Shown piece by piece: positions 1 through 8,698 of a DNA stretch of 64,000 nt. This DNA is from Trebonia sp963759545 (GTDB taxonomy: Bacteria > Actinomycetota > Actinomycetes > Streptosporangiales > Streptosporangiaceae), in NCBI GenBank assembly GCA_963759545.1, contig CAVXAB010000014.1, positions 1 to 64,000 of the forward strand. The letters are read 5' to 3'. Below the pieces are notes generated by a model. The model had not been told where the DNA came from, searched no databases, and saw only the letters and a list, made by a program, of their open reading frames with translations. Positions within the stretch are counted from its first letter, which is position 1. Every line of letters begins with the position of its first letter. A program made the translations under genes and the position numbers.

Positions 1-107
1 GCGGCGGTCAGGTCGGCCAGGGACAGGCCCATCGACTTCAGGACCAGCAGCGCCGCGTCCACGGCGGCCTGCTGCGACGCGGCCGGAGAGGCGGGAGTGG
101 TAGTCAC
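1..107 (-). CDS. Tyrosine-type site-specific integrase, N-terminal fragment (cut by window edge)
   Basis: Only about 35 residues are visible, starting at a GTG whose first base is 107, preceded by a GGAGGA ribosome site. The peptide is an Ala-rich leader followed by LLVLKSMGLSLADLT, which resembles the N-terminus of actinobacterial phage-type integrases found directly after AbrB-like genes. The GTG overlaps the TGA of the upstream AbrB-like gene (GTGA), so the two are translationally coupled. The neighbouring tRNA-Leu supports an integrase role. No catalytic residue lies inside the window, so the assignment rests on context and a short match. Confidence 0.55.
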   Translation of the reverse strand, partial: MTTTPASPAASQQAAVDAALLVLKSMGLSLADLTA

Positions 108-577
108 GGTTGTCCTCCATGCGCATGCGGGAACACGCCACGGGCGCGGATGGCCTCGTGCACCACGGCGAGAGAGTAGGCGGTGAGGGTTTCATCGGCG
201 GGCGCCCCGGCCAGCAGCACCCGGTCGCCGGGCTCCAGGCCGCAACGGCGGCGCAGCGCGGCGGGAATCACGAGGTAGGCGCGCTCGGGAACGGTCACCA
301 TGCCGCCGGGATCGCGGCGCGCGGTCACCACGCCGGCCTCGGCGGTCAGGGTCAGCCGGTCGCCGCCGGCCCAGCCCAGCGCGGTGAGGACGCCCTGGTC
401 CGCGACCCGGCCGGAGGCATCGATACGGCCGATCCCGTAGACCGTGTCCTCCGGCAGCGACGGCACGGGCGCCGGCGCGGCCAGGGGCAGCCGCCGTCCC
501 GCAGCGGACCTGGCGCGCTGCCGGGCAGCCGGGACAGCGGAAGAGGGGATGACGGGAGCAAGCGGCCGGGCGGTCAT
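104..577 (-). CDS. AbrB/MazE/SpoVT-type DNA-binding protein beside integrase
   Basis: 157 residues starting at ATG with first base 577, after a good GGGAGG site. The N-terminal third is Pro/Ala-rich and looks disordered. The C-terminal half holds a swapped-hairpin AbrB-type signature: YLVIPAALRRRCGLEPGDRVLL, preceded by a second VxAxGRV-like strand (IDASGRVADQGVLTALGW) that looks like a degenerate first copy. Proteins of this type sit immediately upstream of site-specific integrases in many actinomycetes and are presumed to regulate the integrase or the element; that role is inferred from position. Its stop overlaps the integrase start by four bases. Confidence 0.7.
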   Translation of the reverse strand: MTARPLAPVIPSSAVPAARQRARSAAGRRLPLAAPAPVPSLPEDTVYGIGRIDASGRVADQGVLTALGWAGGDRLTLTAEAGVVTARRDPGGMVTVPERAYLVIPAALRRRCGLEPGDRVLLAGAPADETLTAYSLAVVHEAIRARGVFPHAHGGQP

Positions 578-717
578 CGCAGCCTCCCCGCAGGGAGGGG
601 AACAGGGCCGGACGCCTGAGTGCGGACGGCGTCACGGCCGCCCGCAGGCGCGTTCAGTGAGTGCGTGCGTGCGGGATTTCCCGCCGGCTCGGTGTCCCGG
701 GCTTGAACCCGCCGCCC

Positions 718-798
718 GGTGAGATCTCCCCCGATGGGGGAGAACCACCACGGCGTGTTCAAGCACCGTCCGGTTCGGTGAGATTTCACCAGTTTGGG
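718..798. repeat. Hairpin and direct repeats between AbrB-like gene and tRNA-Leu (possible attachment-arm region)
   Basis: A perfect 8-bp hairpin (TCTCCCCC at 725-732, loop GAT, GGGGGAGA at 736-743) is followed by a second copy of the flanking word CGGTGAGAT (718-726 and 777-785). The second copy is itself part of the near-palindrome GGTGAGATTTCACC. The region lies directly 3' of tRNA-Leu on the minus strand. It could be the tRNA terminator, integrase arm-type sites, or both. Confidence 0.4.
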
Positions 799-881
799 TG
801 GGCGAGGAGGGATTTGAACCCTCACACCCTTTCGGGCACACGGACCTGAACCGTGCGCGTCTGCCGTTCCGCCACTCGCCC
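799..881 (-). tRNA. tRNA-Leu (anticodon CAG)
   Basis: Cloverleaf read on the minus strand: acceptor GGGCGAG (881 to 875) pairs with CTCGCCC (806 to 800), discriminator A at 799, anticodon loop TTCAGGT flanked by CACGG/CCGTG, a class II long variable arm, and T-loop GGTTCAAATCC. The anticodon is CAG, reading CUG. The CCA end is not encoded; the next bases on the minus strand are CCC. The integrase/AbrB pair lies on its 3' side, the usual geometry for tRNA-targeted integration. Confidence 0.95.
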
Positions 882-1110
882 GAGTGAGGACGGTTTAGGT
901 TAGCACGGCGGTCACCGTGCTCGTACCGGTCCCGTTGCGCCCCACGCGACGCGGTCCTGTCCGGCCGGCGGCGGCGAACGTCACGGGCTGCCCCCGGTTG
1001 CCGCCGTGGTCCCGGGCGGCCTGTTACTCGCGGGCGCTGCGCATACCCCTACAACTGCCCAGACCCCGGATAACATCAGATGGATAACAAGCCGAAGGGA
1101 GGCTCGACGG

Positions 1111-1869
1111 GTGGGAGTTCTGCAGCGCTTCGAACGACGGCTTGAAGGCATGGTCGAAGGAACCTTCGCACGGGTGTTCAAGTCCGAACTGCAGCCGGTT
1201 GAGGTAGCGAGCGCGGTCCAGCATGAGATGGATGAGCGGGCGGCGATCGTGGCGCAGGGCCGCACGCTGGTGCCGAACGACTTCGTGGTCGAGATCGCGC
1301 AGACCGATGCCGAGCGACTCGACATCATGGTCGAGAGCCTGAGCCTCGAGCTGGCGACGCTGGCCAGAGATCACGCTAAGGAACAGGGTTACTCGTTCGT
1401 TGGCCCGGTGCGGATCCGGTTCGAGGGGGTTCCCGATCTTGCGACGGGCATGTTCCGCATCCGGTCCGGGGTGATCCGCGGGCACACCGTGGAGGCGGGC
1501 GAGGTTCGGCAGCCGGTCAGCGACTTGCCGCGCGGTGGCGGTGGCCAGTTTCCCGGCAGACCGCGACTTGTGGTGGCTGGGTCGCAGCCGGGCACGGGCA
1601 TGGAGACGGGCAGCACCTATGAGCTTCAGACGCCCGTGACCCTGCTCGGCCGCGGCACGGACTGCGACCTGCGCATGGTCGATCCCGGTGTCTCGCGGCA
1701 CCACGCCGAGCTGCGCGTGGAGGACGGCCAGGTCGTCCTCGTCGACCTGGGATCCACCAACGGCACGTTCGTGAACGGGCAGCCGATGCGTCGCGTCGTG
1801 CTCACAGACGGCACGAATGTAACGCTTGGCCGTACCACTATGGTTTTCCATCAAGACATGAGGTATTGA
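1111..1869 (+). CDS. fhaA: FHA-domain protein FhaA (DUF3662 + FHA)
   Basis: 252 residues from GTG 1111, chosen because of the AAGGGAGG site just upstream and because the protein then begins with the canonical GVLQRFERRLEGMVEGTFARVF motif of the DUF3662 domain (about residues 1-120). A linker follows, then a C-terminal FHA domain (about 165-250) with the LGRG, SRHHAEL and DLGSTNGTFVNG signatures that read phosphothreonine. In mycobacteria FhaA binds phosphorylated PknB targets such as MurJ and regulates peptidoglycan synthesis. It heads the fhaA-fhaB-pstP-rodA-pbpA-pknA-pknB cluster. Confidence 0.95.
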   Translation: MGVLQRFERRLEGMVEGTFARVFKSELQPVEVASAVQHEMDERAAIVAQGRTLVPNDFVVEIAQTDAERLDIMVESLSLELATLARDHAKEQGYSFVGPVRIRFEGVPDLATGMFRIRSGVIRGHTVEAGEVRQPVSDLPRGGGGQFPGRPRLVVAGSQPGTGMETGSTYELQTPVTLLGRGTDCDLRMVDPGVSRHHAELRVEDGQVVLVDLGSTNGTFVNGQPMRRVVLTDGTNVTLGRTTMVFHQDMRY

Positions 1870-1987
1870 TCAGCGCTCGCCAGGTAGTAGCCAGGTAGTG
1901 GCTAGATAGGCGCCAGCAGACCGAGGAGTGACTACCCTTAGGGCAGCCAAACCGACAGCGACGCAGAAGCCGAGGACACAGCACGGA

Positions 1988-2470
1988 ATGAACGCGCTCA
2001 CCCTTACCCTCATCAGGGTGGCCTTCCTGGCCGTCTTGTGGCTTTTCGTCATCGCGGCGATCGGCGTGGTGCGTACGGACCTGCTTGGCACGGTGGCATC
2101 GAAGGTGCGCAGGGTGCGGAACCAGCCGGCGCCGATGCAGCAGCCAAGGCCCCCGCGCCCGGCGAAGCCCGGCCGCGGAACGCCGCGCTTCCTTGTCGTC
2201 ACCGAGGGCGGCCTGGCAGGCGTGAGCATCGATCTAACGGATCAGCAGATAACGATGGGCCGGGCGAATGACGCCACGCTGGTGCTGAATGACGACTACG
2301 CTTCCACGTACCATGCCCGGATATTTCCGCAGGACGGACAGTGGCTCGTTGAGGACCTCGGCTCCACAAACGGCACCTACCTCGACCGGCAGAAGGTCGC
2401 CCGCCCGACCCCAGTGCCCGTAGGCGTGCCCATTCGCATTGGAAAAACCGTTCTGGAACTGCGCAGATGA
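1988..2470 (+). CDS. fhaB: FHA-domain membrane protein FhaB (FipA)
   Basis: 160 residues from ATG 1988; a GTG 60 bases upstream is in frame but has its purine run too close. The start is supported by GAGGA at 1972 and by the typical beginning MNALTLTLIRVAFLAVLW, a single N-terminal membrane segment (about residues 4-24). A basic, Pro-rich linker leads to a C-terminal FHA domain (about 80-160) with MGRA, YASTYHARI and DLGSTNGTYLD. In relatives FhaB couples PknA/PknB signalling to division-site wall synthesis. Its TGA overlaps the pstP ATG (ATGA). Confidence 0.95.
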   Translation: MNALTLTLIRVAFLAVLWLFVIAAIGVVRTDLLGTVASKVRRVRNQPAPMQQPRPPRPAKPGRGTPRFLVVTEGGLAGVSIDLTDQQITMGRANDATLVLNDDYASTYHARIFPQDGQWLVEDLGSTNGTYLDRQKVARPTPVPVGVPIRIGKTVLELRR

Positions 2471-4260
2471 CACTAGCCCTCAGATTCGCGGTACGGTCCG
2501 ATGTCGGTCTCCTCCGAGAGGGGAACGAAGACTCGGCCTACGCCGGACCGCACCTGCTCGCGGTTGCCGACGGCATGGGAGGCCACGCGGCCGGTGAGGT
2601 GGCGAGCGCTGCCACCATTACGACGATCGCACCGCTCGACGCGGAAGATCCCGGTCCCGACCTTGTTAGCGCGCTGGCCGACGCCGTCGCGACGGCGAAC
2701 CTGCGACTCCAGGAACTGATCATCTCCGACCCGGCGATCGAGGGCATGGGCACGACCCTGACCGCGCTGCTGTGGTCGGAGGGATACGCGGCACTCTGCC
2801 ACATCGGCGACTCCAGGGCCTACCTGCTGCGCGACGGCCAGTTCATCCAGATCACCCATGATCACACGCTCGTCCAGTCGCTGGTCGACGAGGGCAAGAT
2901 CACCGAGGACGACGTCGCCACGCACCCCCACCGGTCGCTGCTGCTCCGCGCCCTTGACGGCAGGACGATCGCCGAGCCCGACCTTGCGCCGCTCGAGACC
3001 TACCCGGATGACCGCTTCCTGCTGTGCTCCGACGGCCTGTCCGGCGTGGTGACCGAGCAGACGCTGCACCAGACGCTCGCCTCGGTGCGGGACCCGGACA
3101 AGGCCGCGCTGCGGCTCGTCGAGCTCGCCATCAAGGGCGGCGGTCCCGACAACATCACCTGCATCGTGGCCGATGTCATCGAAACGCACAGCAGCCGGGT
3201 CGCGCCGACGTGGCAGCCCGTGTTCGCCGGCGCGGCCGCCAACGGCGCCCCGGCTGACCTGCGCCCGCCCACCAGGCAGAGTTCCCCGGCGACCAGGGCC
3301 ATGCGGCTCAGCAGGACCGCGCCGCAGCCGGTGGTGCCGGAGGAGCCGCCGACTGGCGTCTGGCCCGCGGGGCCCGCTGGCTACCGTGACGGCTACACCG
3401 GGGCCTTTGACACGCAGGCGTTCGAGCCCGGTGGATTCGGGCAGGCCGACGGGCGCAGGGACACGGGCCCCAACCGGGTCAGGGACACCGCCGCCTTCGA
3501 CCGGCCCGCCGGCTTCCTCGGGCATGACGAGGACCAGGACGGGCCGGAGGACGACGACCGGGGCGGGCGGCGCGGCAGCCACCGCGCCAAGCATCACCGC
3601 TACGACGAGGACGACGATTACGCACCGCAAGGCAAGCGCCGCTGGCCTATCGTGACCGCATCGCTTGCGCTGCTCGTCCTGCTCATCGGCGGTGGCGGCT
3701 ACGGTTTCTGGCAATACAACCAGAGCCAGTACTACGTCGGCGTCGACCAGAACGGGTTCGTCTCCATCTTCCGCGGCACCAACCAGAACCTCGCGGGCAT
3801 CAGCCTGTCCAGCCTTGTCCAGCGGTCGACCTTGAAGGTCAGCGAGCTCCGTAGCACCGACCAGACCACGCTCACCCAGACGATCACGCAGGGCAGCGTG
3901 AACGACGCTCAGCTGCTGATTGACCAGCTCCAGAACCAGGTCAACCAGTGCAAGCAGCAGTGGCAGGCGGTCGCCGCGTGGCCCGCCAAGAACGCCACCT
4001 ACCGGGCCGAGGTGGCGAACGCGGCCAAGAGCAAGGGCAAGATCAAGGTCCCGGCGAGCGCCAACCCGGGCCCGCAGCCGAATGCTCCCGACGCGGCGAA
4101 CTGCGCCCCGGCCATGGCGCTCGGCGTCACGCTCCCGGCGTCCCCGTCGGTCGCCCCGTCCTCGACGCCGACGTCGACCGCGTCCAGCGCGAGGCCGACC
4201 ACGAGCCCGACGACCAGGTCCTCGGCCACCGCGTCCCCGACTCCGCGGGCGGCAGGGTGA
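2467..4260 (+). CDS. pstP: PP2C-type Ser/Thr protein phosphatase PstP
   Basis: 597 residues. The catalytic PPM domain (about 1-237) carries the metal-site motifs GNEDSAY, VADGMGGH, GDSRAYLL, SDGLSGVV and GGPDNITCIVAD. An acidic, low-complexity juxtamembrane stretch (about 290-390) precedes one membrane segment (about 393-414), followed by an external domain and a Ser/Thr/Pro-rich tail. It dephosphorylates PknA, PknB and their substrates. Translationally coupled to fhaB. The linker and tail make it longer than the roughly 500-residue mycobacterial protein. Confidence 0.95.
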   Translation: MTLALRFAVRSDVGLLREGNEDSAYAGPHLLAVADGMGGHAAGEVASAATITTIAPLDAEDPGPDLVSALADAVATANLRLQELIISDPAIEGMGTTLTALLWSEGYAALCHIGDSRAYLLRDGQFIQITHDHTLVQSLVDEGKITEDDVATHPHRSLLLRALDGRTIAEPDLAPLETYPDDRFLLCSDGLSGVVTEQTLHQTLASVRDPDKAALRLVELAIKGGGPDNITCIVADVIETHSSRVAPTWQPVFAGAAANGAPADLRPPTRQSSPATRAMRLSRTAPQPVVPEEPPTGVWPAGPAGYRDGYTGAFDTQAFEPGGFGQADGRRDTGPNRVRDTAAFDRPAGFLGHDEDQDGPEDDDRGGRRGSHRAKHHRYDEDDDYAPQGKRRWPIVTASLALLVLLIGGGGYGFWQYNQSQYYVGVDQNGFVSIFRGTNQNLAGISLSSLVQRSTLKVSELRSTDQTTLTQTITQGSVNDAQLLIDQLQNQVNQCKQQWQAVAAWPAKNATYRAEVANAAKSKGKIKVPASANPGPQPNAPDAANCAPAMALGVTLPASPSVAPSSTPTSTASSARPTTSPTTRSSATASPTPRAAG

Positions 4261-4265
4261 GCAGC

Positions 4266-5714
4266 ATGACGATGCCTTCTCCGGCGCTGGGCGACCAACC
4301 GCCGGACGAGGCGGCCGGCCGGCGGTCCACCGAGATGTGGATGATGTTGTTCGCGTGCGGCATCGTCGCGTTCGCCTTCGCGAGCACGGCGGCGAGCCTC
4401 AAGGACCAGCATCTGTCCACGATCGTCGAGTACATGATCGCGTTCCTGGTGATCGTCTTCGGCGCGCACCTCGCGGTCCGCCGCTGGGCGCCGTACGCGG
4501 ACCCGCTGCTGCTGCCGATCGCGACGGTGCTCAACGGCCTCGGCATCGTGATGATCTACCGGCTCAACCAGGCGGGACGCGACGGCAACGCGAGCGCGAA
4601 CGGCAAGCCGATCATCACGCTCAGCCAGAGCGCGACGACCACGCAGATCATCTACTCGGTGCTCGGCGTCGTCGTCCTCGTGGTGTTCCTCGCGTTCATC
4701 AAGGACATCAAGGCCCTGCAGCCCTACACGTACATTTTCGGCCTGGCGGGCATGTTCCTCATCGCGCTGCCCGCGATGCTGCCGTCGAGCATCAGCGGGG
4801 TGCGCCGGGTACCACGCGCCAAGATCCAGGTCAGCATCGGCGGCTTCTCCATCCAGCCGGAAGAGTTCGGGAAGCTGCTGCTCGCCGCCTCCTTCGCCAG
4901 CTACCTGGTGGTCAACGGCAAGAAGCTGTCGCTGCTCACCGAGAAGTGGTGGATCTTCAGCCTCCCGCGGCGGCGCGACCTCGCCCCGATCCTGGTGGTC
5001 TGGGCGCTCAGCATGCTGATCCTGATCTTCGAGAGTGACATCGGCACCAGCGCGGTGTTCATGGGCCTGTTCGTCGCGATGCTTTACATCGCGACCGGGC
5101 GCAGGTCGTGGGCCATCCTCGGTTTCCTGCTGTTCGTGGCGGGCGCCTTCCTCACGGCCAAGCTCGTGCCGCACGTAGGAGTGCGGTTCAGCGTCTGGGA
5201 ACACCCGTTCAGCAATGCGAACCTCTTGCAGGGCAACCAGCCCTCCTACCAGACCGCGCAGGGCCTGTACGGTTTCGGGAACGGCGGCCTGCTCGGCAAG
5301 GGACTGGGCAACGGCCAGCCCTTCTGGACGCCGCTGGTGCAGAGCGACGAGATCTTCAGCGCGTTCGGCGAGGAACTCGGCCTGACCGGCGTGATGGCGC
5401 TGCTGCTGCTCTACGGGCTGTTCGTGCAGCGCGGCCTGCGCACCGCGATGCTCGTCAAGGACGACTACTCCAAGCTGCTCGCCAGCGGGCTGTCCTTCAT
5501 GTTCGCGCTGCAGGTCTTCGTGATCGTCGGCGGCGTGACCAACCTGATCCCGTTCGCCGGCATCACGACCCCGTTCCTGTCCCAGGGCGGGTCGAGCCTG
5601 ATCTCGAGTTGGCTGCTGGTCGCGGTGCTCGCCCGGCTGAGCGACACCGCCCGCCGCCCGGCGCCCAAGCCGATCCAGGACGAGGGGATGACTCAGGTGG
5701 TGTCGCTCCGATGA
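4266..5714 (+). CDS. rodA: SEDS-family peptidoglycan glycosyltransferase RodA/FtsW-like
   Basis: 482 residues from ATG 4266, which has AGGGTGA five bases upstream; GTG 4257, overlapping the pstP stop as GTGA, is an alternative adding three residues. The protein is polytopic with about ten membrane segments and the SEDS signatures ISGVRRVPRAKI, QPEEFGKLLL, SDIGTS, LGNGQPFWTP, EIFSAFGEELG and the C-terminal PFLSQGGSSL. It polymerises lipid II at the membrane together with the adjacent class B PBP. Its stop overlaps the pbpA start (ATGA). Confidence 0.95.
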   Translation: MTMPSPALGDQPPDEAAGRRSTEMWMMLFACGIVAFAFASTAASLKDQHLSTIVEYMIAFLVIVFGAHLAVRRWAPYADPLLLPIATVLNGLGIVMIYRLNQAGRDGNASANGKPIITLSQSATTTQIIYSVLGVVVLVVFLAFIKDIKALQPYTYIFGLAGMFLIALPAMLPSSISGVRRVPRAKIQVSIGGFSIQPEEFGKLLLAASFASYLVVNGKKLSLLTEKWWIFSLPRRRDLAPILVVWALSMLILIFESDIGTSAVFMGLFVAMLYIATGRRSWAILGFLLFVAGAFLTAKLVPHVGVRFSVWEHPFSNANLLQGNQPSYQTAQGLYGFGNGGLLGKGLGNGQPFWTPLVQSDEIFSAFGEELGLTGVMALLLLYGLFVQRGLRTAMLVKDDYSKLLASGLSFMFALQVFVIVGGVTNLIPFAGITTPFLSQGGSSLISSWLLVAVLARLSDTARRPAPKPIQDEGMTQVVSLR

Positions 5715-7246
5715 CCGGAATGAACCGCCCGATCAAGCGGATCGCGATCGCCGTCCTCGTGATGTTCGTGATCTTGCTCGTCAACGTGAACTACCTGCAG
5801 GCGGTGCAGGCGCCCAGCCTGGCGAACCGGCCGCTCAACGACCGCTCCGAGTACGAGCAGAACCAGGTGCAGCGCGGCAACATCGTGACCGCCGACGGCG
5901 TGGCGGTGGCCACCACGAAGCCGTCAAGCGACCTGTTCAAGTACCAGCGCGTCTATCCCGACGGACCGGTCTACGCGCCGGTCACCGGCTACGACACCAT
6001 CTTCACGCAGTCGCAGGCGCCCAACTACGCGACAGGCGTGGAGAAGGCGGAGAACGCCCTGCTGACCGGCACCGGGTCACAGCTCGCGTTCCGCAACTTC
6101 ATCGACATGATCACCAACAAGCCGCAGAAGGGCGCGACCGTCCAGCTGACGGTCAACTCCAAGGCGCAGCAGGTGGCCTACCAGCAGCTGCAGGCGACCC
6201 TCCAGGGCAAGACCATCAACGGCAAGCAGCAGGTCGGCGGCGTGGTCGCGCTCAACCCGTCCACCGGCGCGATCCTGGCCATGGCCTCCTACCCGAGCTA
6301 CGACCCGAACCAGCTCGCGGTGCACGACACCACCAAGCTCAACTCGATCGACAGCAAGCTCACCGCCGAGGACCCGAGCCCGCTGCTGAACAACGCGTCA
6401 CAGACCACGCTGCCGCCCGGCTCGACGTTCAAGATCGTCACGAGCTCCGCGTGGTACAACCAGGACTCGACGAGGAACCCGAATACTGTGATCGATTCCC
6501 CGCAGCCGCTGCAGCTGCCGAACGGGAACCTGCTCAACAACGACAGCAACGAGCAGTGCGGTAACGGGTCGGGCAAGACCGCGGTGTACTACGCGTTTGC
6601 CCAGTCCTGCAACACCCCGTTCGCCAAGCTCGGCATCCAGCTCGGCGGCTCGACCATCAAGTCGATGGCCACGCAGTACGGCCTGAACAACCCGAGCGCG
6701 CAGGACATCACCGGCGTGAACGTGGCGCCGTCCAACTTCACCGCGGAGGCGGACAAGTCGTTCACCGCCTTCGACGCGATCGGGCAGCACGACACCACGG
6801 TGACGCCGCTGCAGGAGGCGATGTTCGCGGCGACGGTCGCCAACGGCGGCACGCTGATGAAGCCGTACCTGGTACAGCAGGTCACGGCCAGCGACCTGTC
6901 GGTGGTCGAGCAGACCCAGGCACAGCAGCTCGGCCAGCCGATATCCGGCACGATCGCCGGCTACGAGAAGCAGATGATGACCGACGTGGTGCAGCAGCAG
7001 GAGGGAACCGCGTTCGCGTTCAACGCGAACAACGAGAACGGCCTGGTCATCGCGGGCAAGACGGGCACCGCGCAGAACGGCGCGAGCACGCAACCTGATG
7101 CCGTTTTCACCGCTTTTGCCCCAGCTGACAACCCGAAGATAGCTGTGGGCGTCATGATAGAAGGCGGGGGCTATGGGGCTGCCGCAGCCGCGCCGATCGC
7201 CGTCGCGGTCATTAAGGCCTATCTGGCAACCGTGGGGAATCAGTGA
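5711..7246 (+). CDS. pbpA: Class B penicillin-binding protein PbpA
   Basis: 511 residues. One N-terminal membrane anchor (about 9-29), then a dimerisation region and the transpeptidase domain. All three active-site motifs are visible: S238-T-F-K241, S299-C-N301 and K450-T-G. It cross-links peptidoglycan outside the membrane and is the partner of the preceding SEDS protein; its stop runs into pknA (GTGACGACC overlaps TGA), so rodA-pbpA-pknA are coupled. Length is normal for actinobacterial PbpA. Confidence 0.95.
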   Translation: MTGMNRPIKRIAIAVLVMFVILLVNVNYLQAVQAPSLANRPLNDRSEYEQNQVQRGNIVTADGVAVATTKPSSDLFKYQRVYPDGPVYAPVTGYDTIFTQSQAPNYATGVEKAENALLTGTGSQLAFRNFIDMITNKPQKGATVQLTVNSKAQQVAYQQLQATLQGKTINGKQQVGGVVALNPSTGAILAMASYPSYDPNQLAVHDTTKLNSIDSKLTAEDPSPLLNNASQTTLPPGSTFKIVTSSAWYNQDSTRNPNTVIDSPQPLQLPNGNLLNNDSNEQCGNGSGKTAVYYAFAQSCNTPFAKLGIQLGGSTIKSMATQYGLNNPSAQDITGVNVAPSNFTAEADKSFTAFDAIGQHDTTVTPLQEAMFAATVANGGTLMKPYLVQQVTASDLSVVEQTQAQQLGQPISGTIAGYEKQMMTDVVQQQEGTAFAFNANNENGLVIAGKTGTAQNGASTQPDAVFTAFAPADNPKIAVGVMIEGGGYGAAAAAPIAVAVIKAYLATVGNQ

Positions 7247-8655
7247 CGACCGACTACATTCTCGACGACCGCTATGACGCTGATCGAGCGGATCGCTACC
7301 GGCGGCATGGGCGAGGTCTGGCGCGGCGGCGACCAGATCCTCGGCCGGCCGGTCGCGATCAAGATGCTGGCGGCCATGCACGCGGACGACGAGCAGTTCC
7401 GGGCGCGGTTCCGGGCCGAGGCGCGGTACGCCTCCTCGCTGGCGCACCCGGGGATCACCCGGGTCTTCGACTACGGCGAGCACAGCCCGCTCGGCGGCCC
7501 CTACCTGGTCATGGAGCTGGTCGACGGCCAGCCGCTGTCGGAGATCCTCGAGCGGTACGGCCGGCTCGACCCGTACGTGGTGCTGGACATCGTCGCCCAG
7601 GCGGCCCGCGCCCTGGACGCCGCGCACCGGGCCGGCATCGTGCACCGGGACATCAAGCCGGGCAACCTGCTGATCATGGCCGACGGCACGACCAAGATCA
7701 CCGACTTCGGCATCGCCAAGGCGAACGTGCAGGACGTCAACCTGACCGCGACCGGCATCGTGATGGGCACGGCGCTGTACGTCTCGCCCGAGCAGGCCAC
7801 CGGTCAGCCGCTGACCGGCTCCTCGGACGTGTACTCCCTGGGCGTGGTGGCGTACGAGTGCCTGGCGGGCGACCCGCCGTTCGTCGCCGACCAGCCGCTG
7901 GCGATCGCGATCATGCACAAGCACGACCCGGTCCCGCCGCTGCCGAACGACGTGCCCCGCCCGATCGCCGACCTGGTGTACGCGATGCTGGCCAAGAACC
8001 CGAGGACCGCCCGGAGTCGGCCAGGCACGTCGCCGACCGCGCCGAGGTGATCCGCGAGGCCCGCAACCGCAACGGCTACAACGGCCCCGTCACCTCCGAC
8101 CTCCCGGTGGTGCCCAACTTCCCGCCCGCCACCAGCCTCGATCTTTATCAAAATGATGCCCAACGGATGCCGCCGCCCCGCGGCAACGGGTCGCGCACCT
8201 TCTTGTTCGCTGGGATCGGCGCCGCGGCCATCGGCGTCGTCGCGATCATCGCCGTGCTGATCTCAAGCAACGGCAACCAGTCGGCGACCGTGGGGACCAG
8301 CACGGTGGCGCCCACCCAGACGTCGTCGCCGTCGGCGGCCCACACGGACGAGCGCGTCTCCGAGCGCGTCGCAGCCGGGAAGCGTCGTCGGCGGGCTCGG
8401 CCCAAGCGTTAATGTAGGAGCGACAACAGGGAAGGCATCCCCGTCCTCGTCGAAGTCACCCAAGCCGACGACAGGTCGGTCGGTGTCCACCGTCACCAAC
8501 GATTAAGAAGACCGGGACGGGCAACCCAACGGGCAACCCGACCGGCAATCCAACAGGTAACCGCAACAGGCAACCCCACCGGCAACCCGACTGGCAACCC
8601 AACGGGCAACCCGACCGGCAACCCGACCGGCGGAACCAGCACCACCGGTACGTAG
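7243..8655 (+). CDS. pknA: Ser/Thr protein kinase PknA, read across about five single-base frameshifts
   Basis: GTG 7243 overlaps the pbpA stop. The kinase domain shows ATGGMGEVW, AIKML, HRDIKPGN, DFGIAK and a Val-Met-Gly-Thr activation-loop end. The reading frame changes near 7273 (extra G after CGCTAT), near 8008 (base missing in AACCCGAGG), near 8340, near 8498 and near 8563; allowing these gives a normal kinase, a membrane segment (nt about 8195-8260) and an external Ser/Thr/Pro tail ending in TGNPT repeats and TAG at 8653-8655. PknA is essential in relatives, so sequencing indels are the likely explanation, but a tail in this repeat could also vary naturally. Confidence 0.85.
8517..8637 (+). 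repeat. 12-bp tandem repeat encoding Thr-Gly-Asn-Pro units in the PknA tail
   Basis: About nine imperfect copies of a 12-base unit (ACGGGCAACCCG and variants) run without interruption. In the PknA frame, allowing for one inserted G near 8563, each unit encodes T-G-N-P. The region is the extreme external C-terminus of the kinase, before GGTSTTGT and the stop. Such low-complexity repeats are prone to both replication slippage and assembly error. Confidence 0.8.
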
Positions 8656-8698
8656 GGGATGACACTTCGATGCGGGATGGTTTGGAAGAGTGCGAGAC

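Noticed and set aside
8517..8655. Non-coding minisatellite or CRISPR-like array between pknA and pknB
   Set aside because: The unit is 12 bp with no spacers, and it encodes in-frame TGNP repeats that fit a kinase tail.
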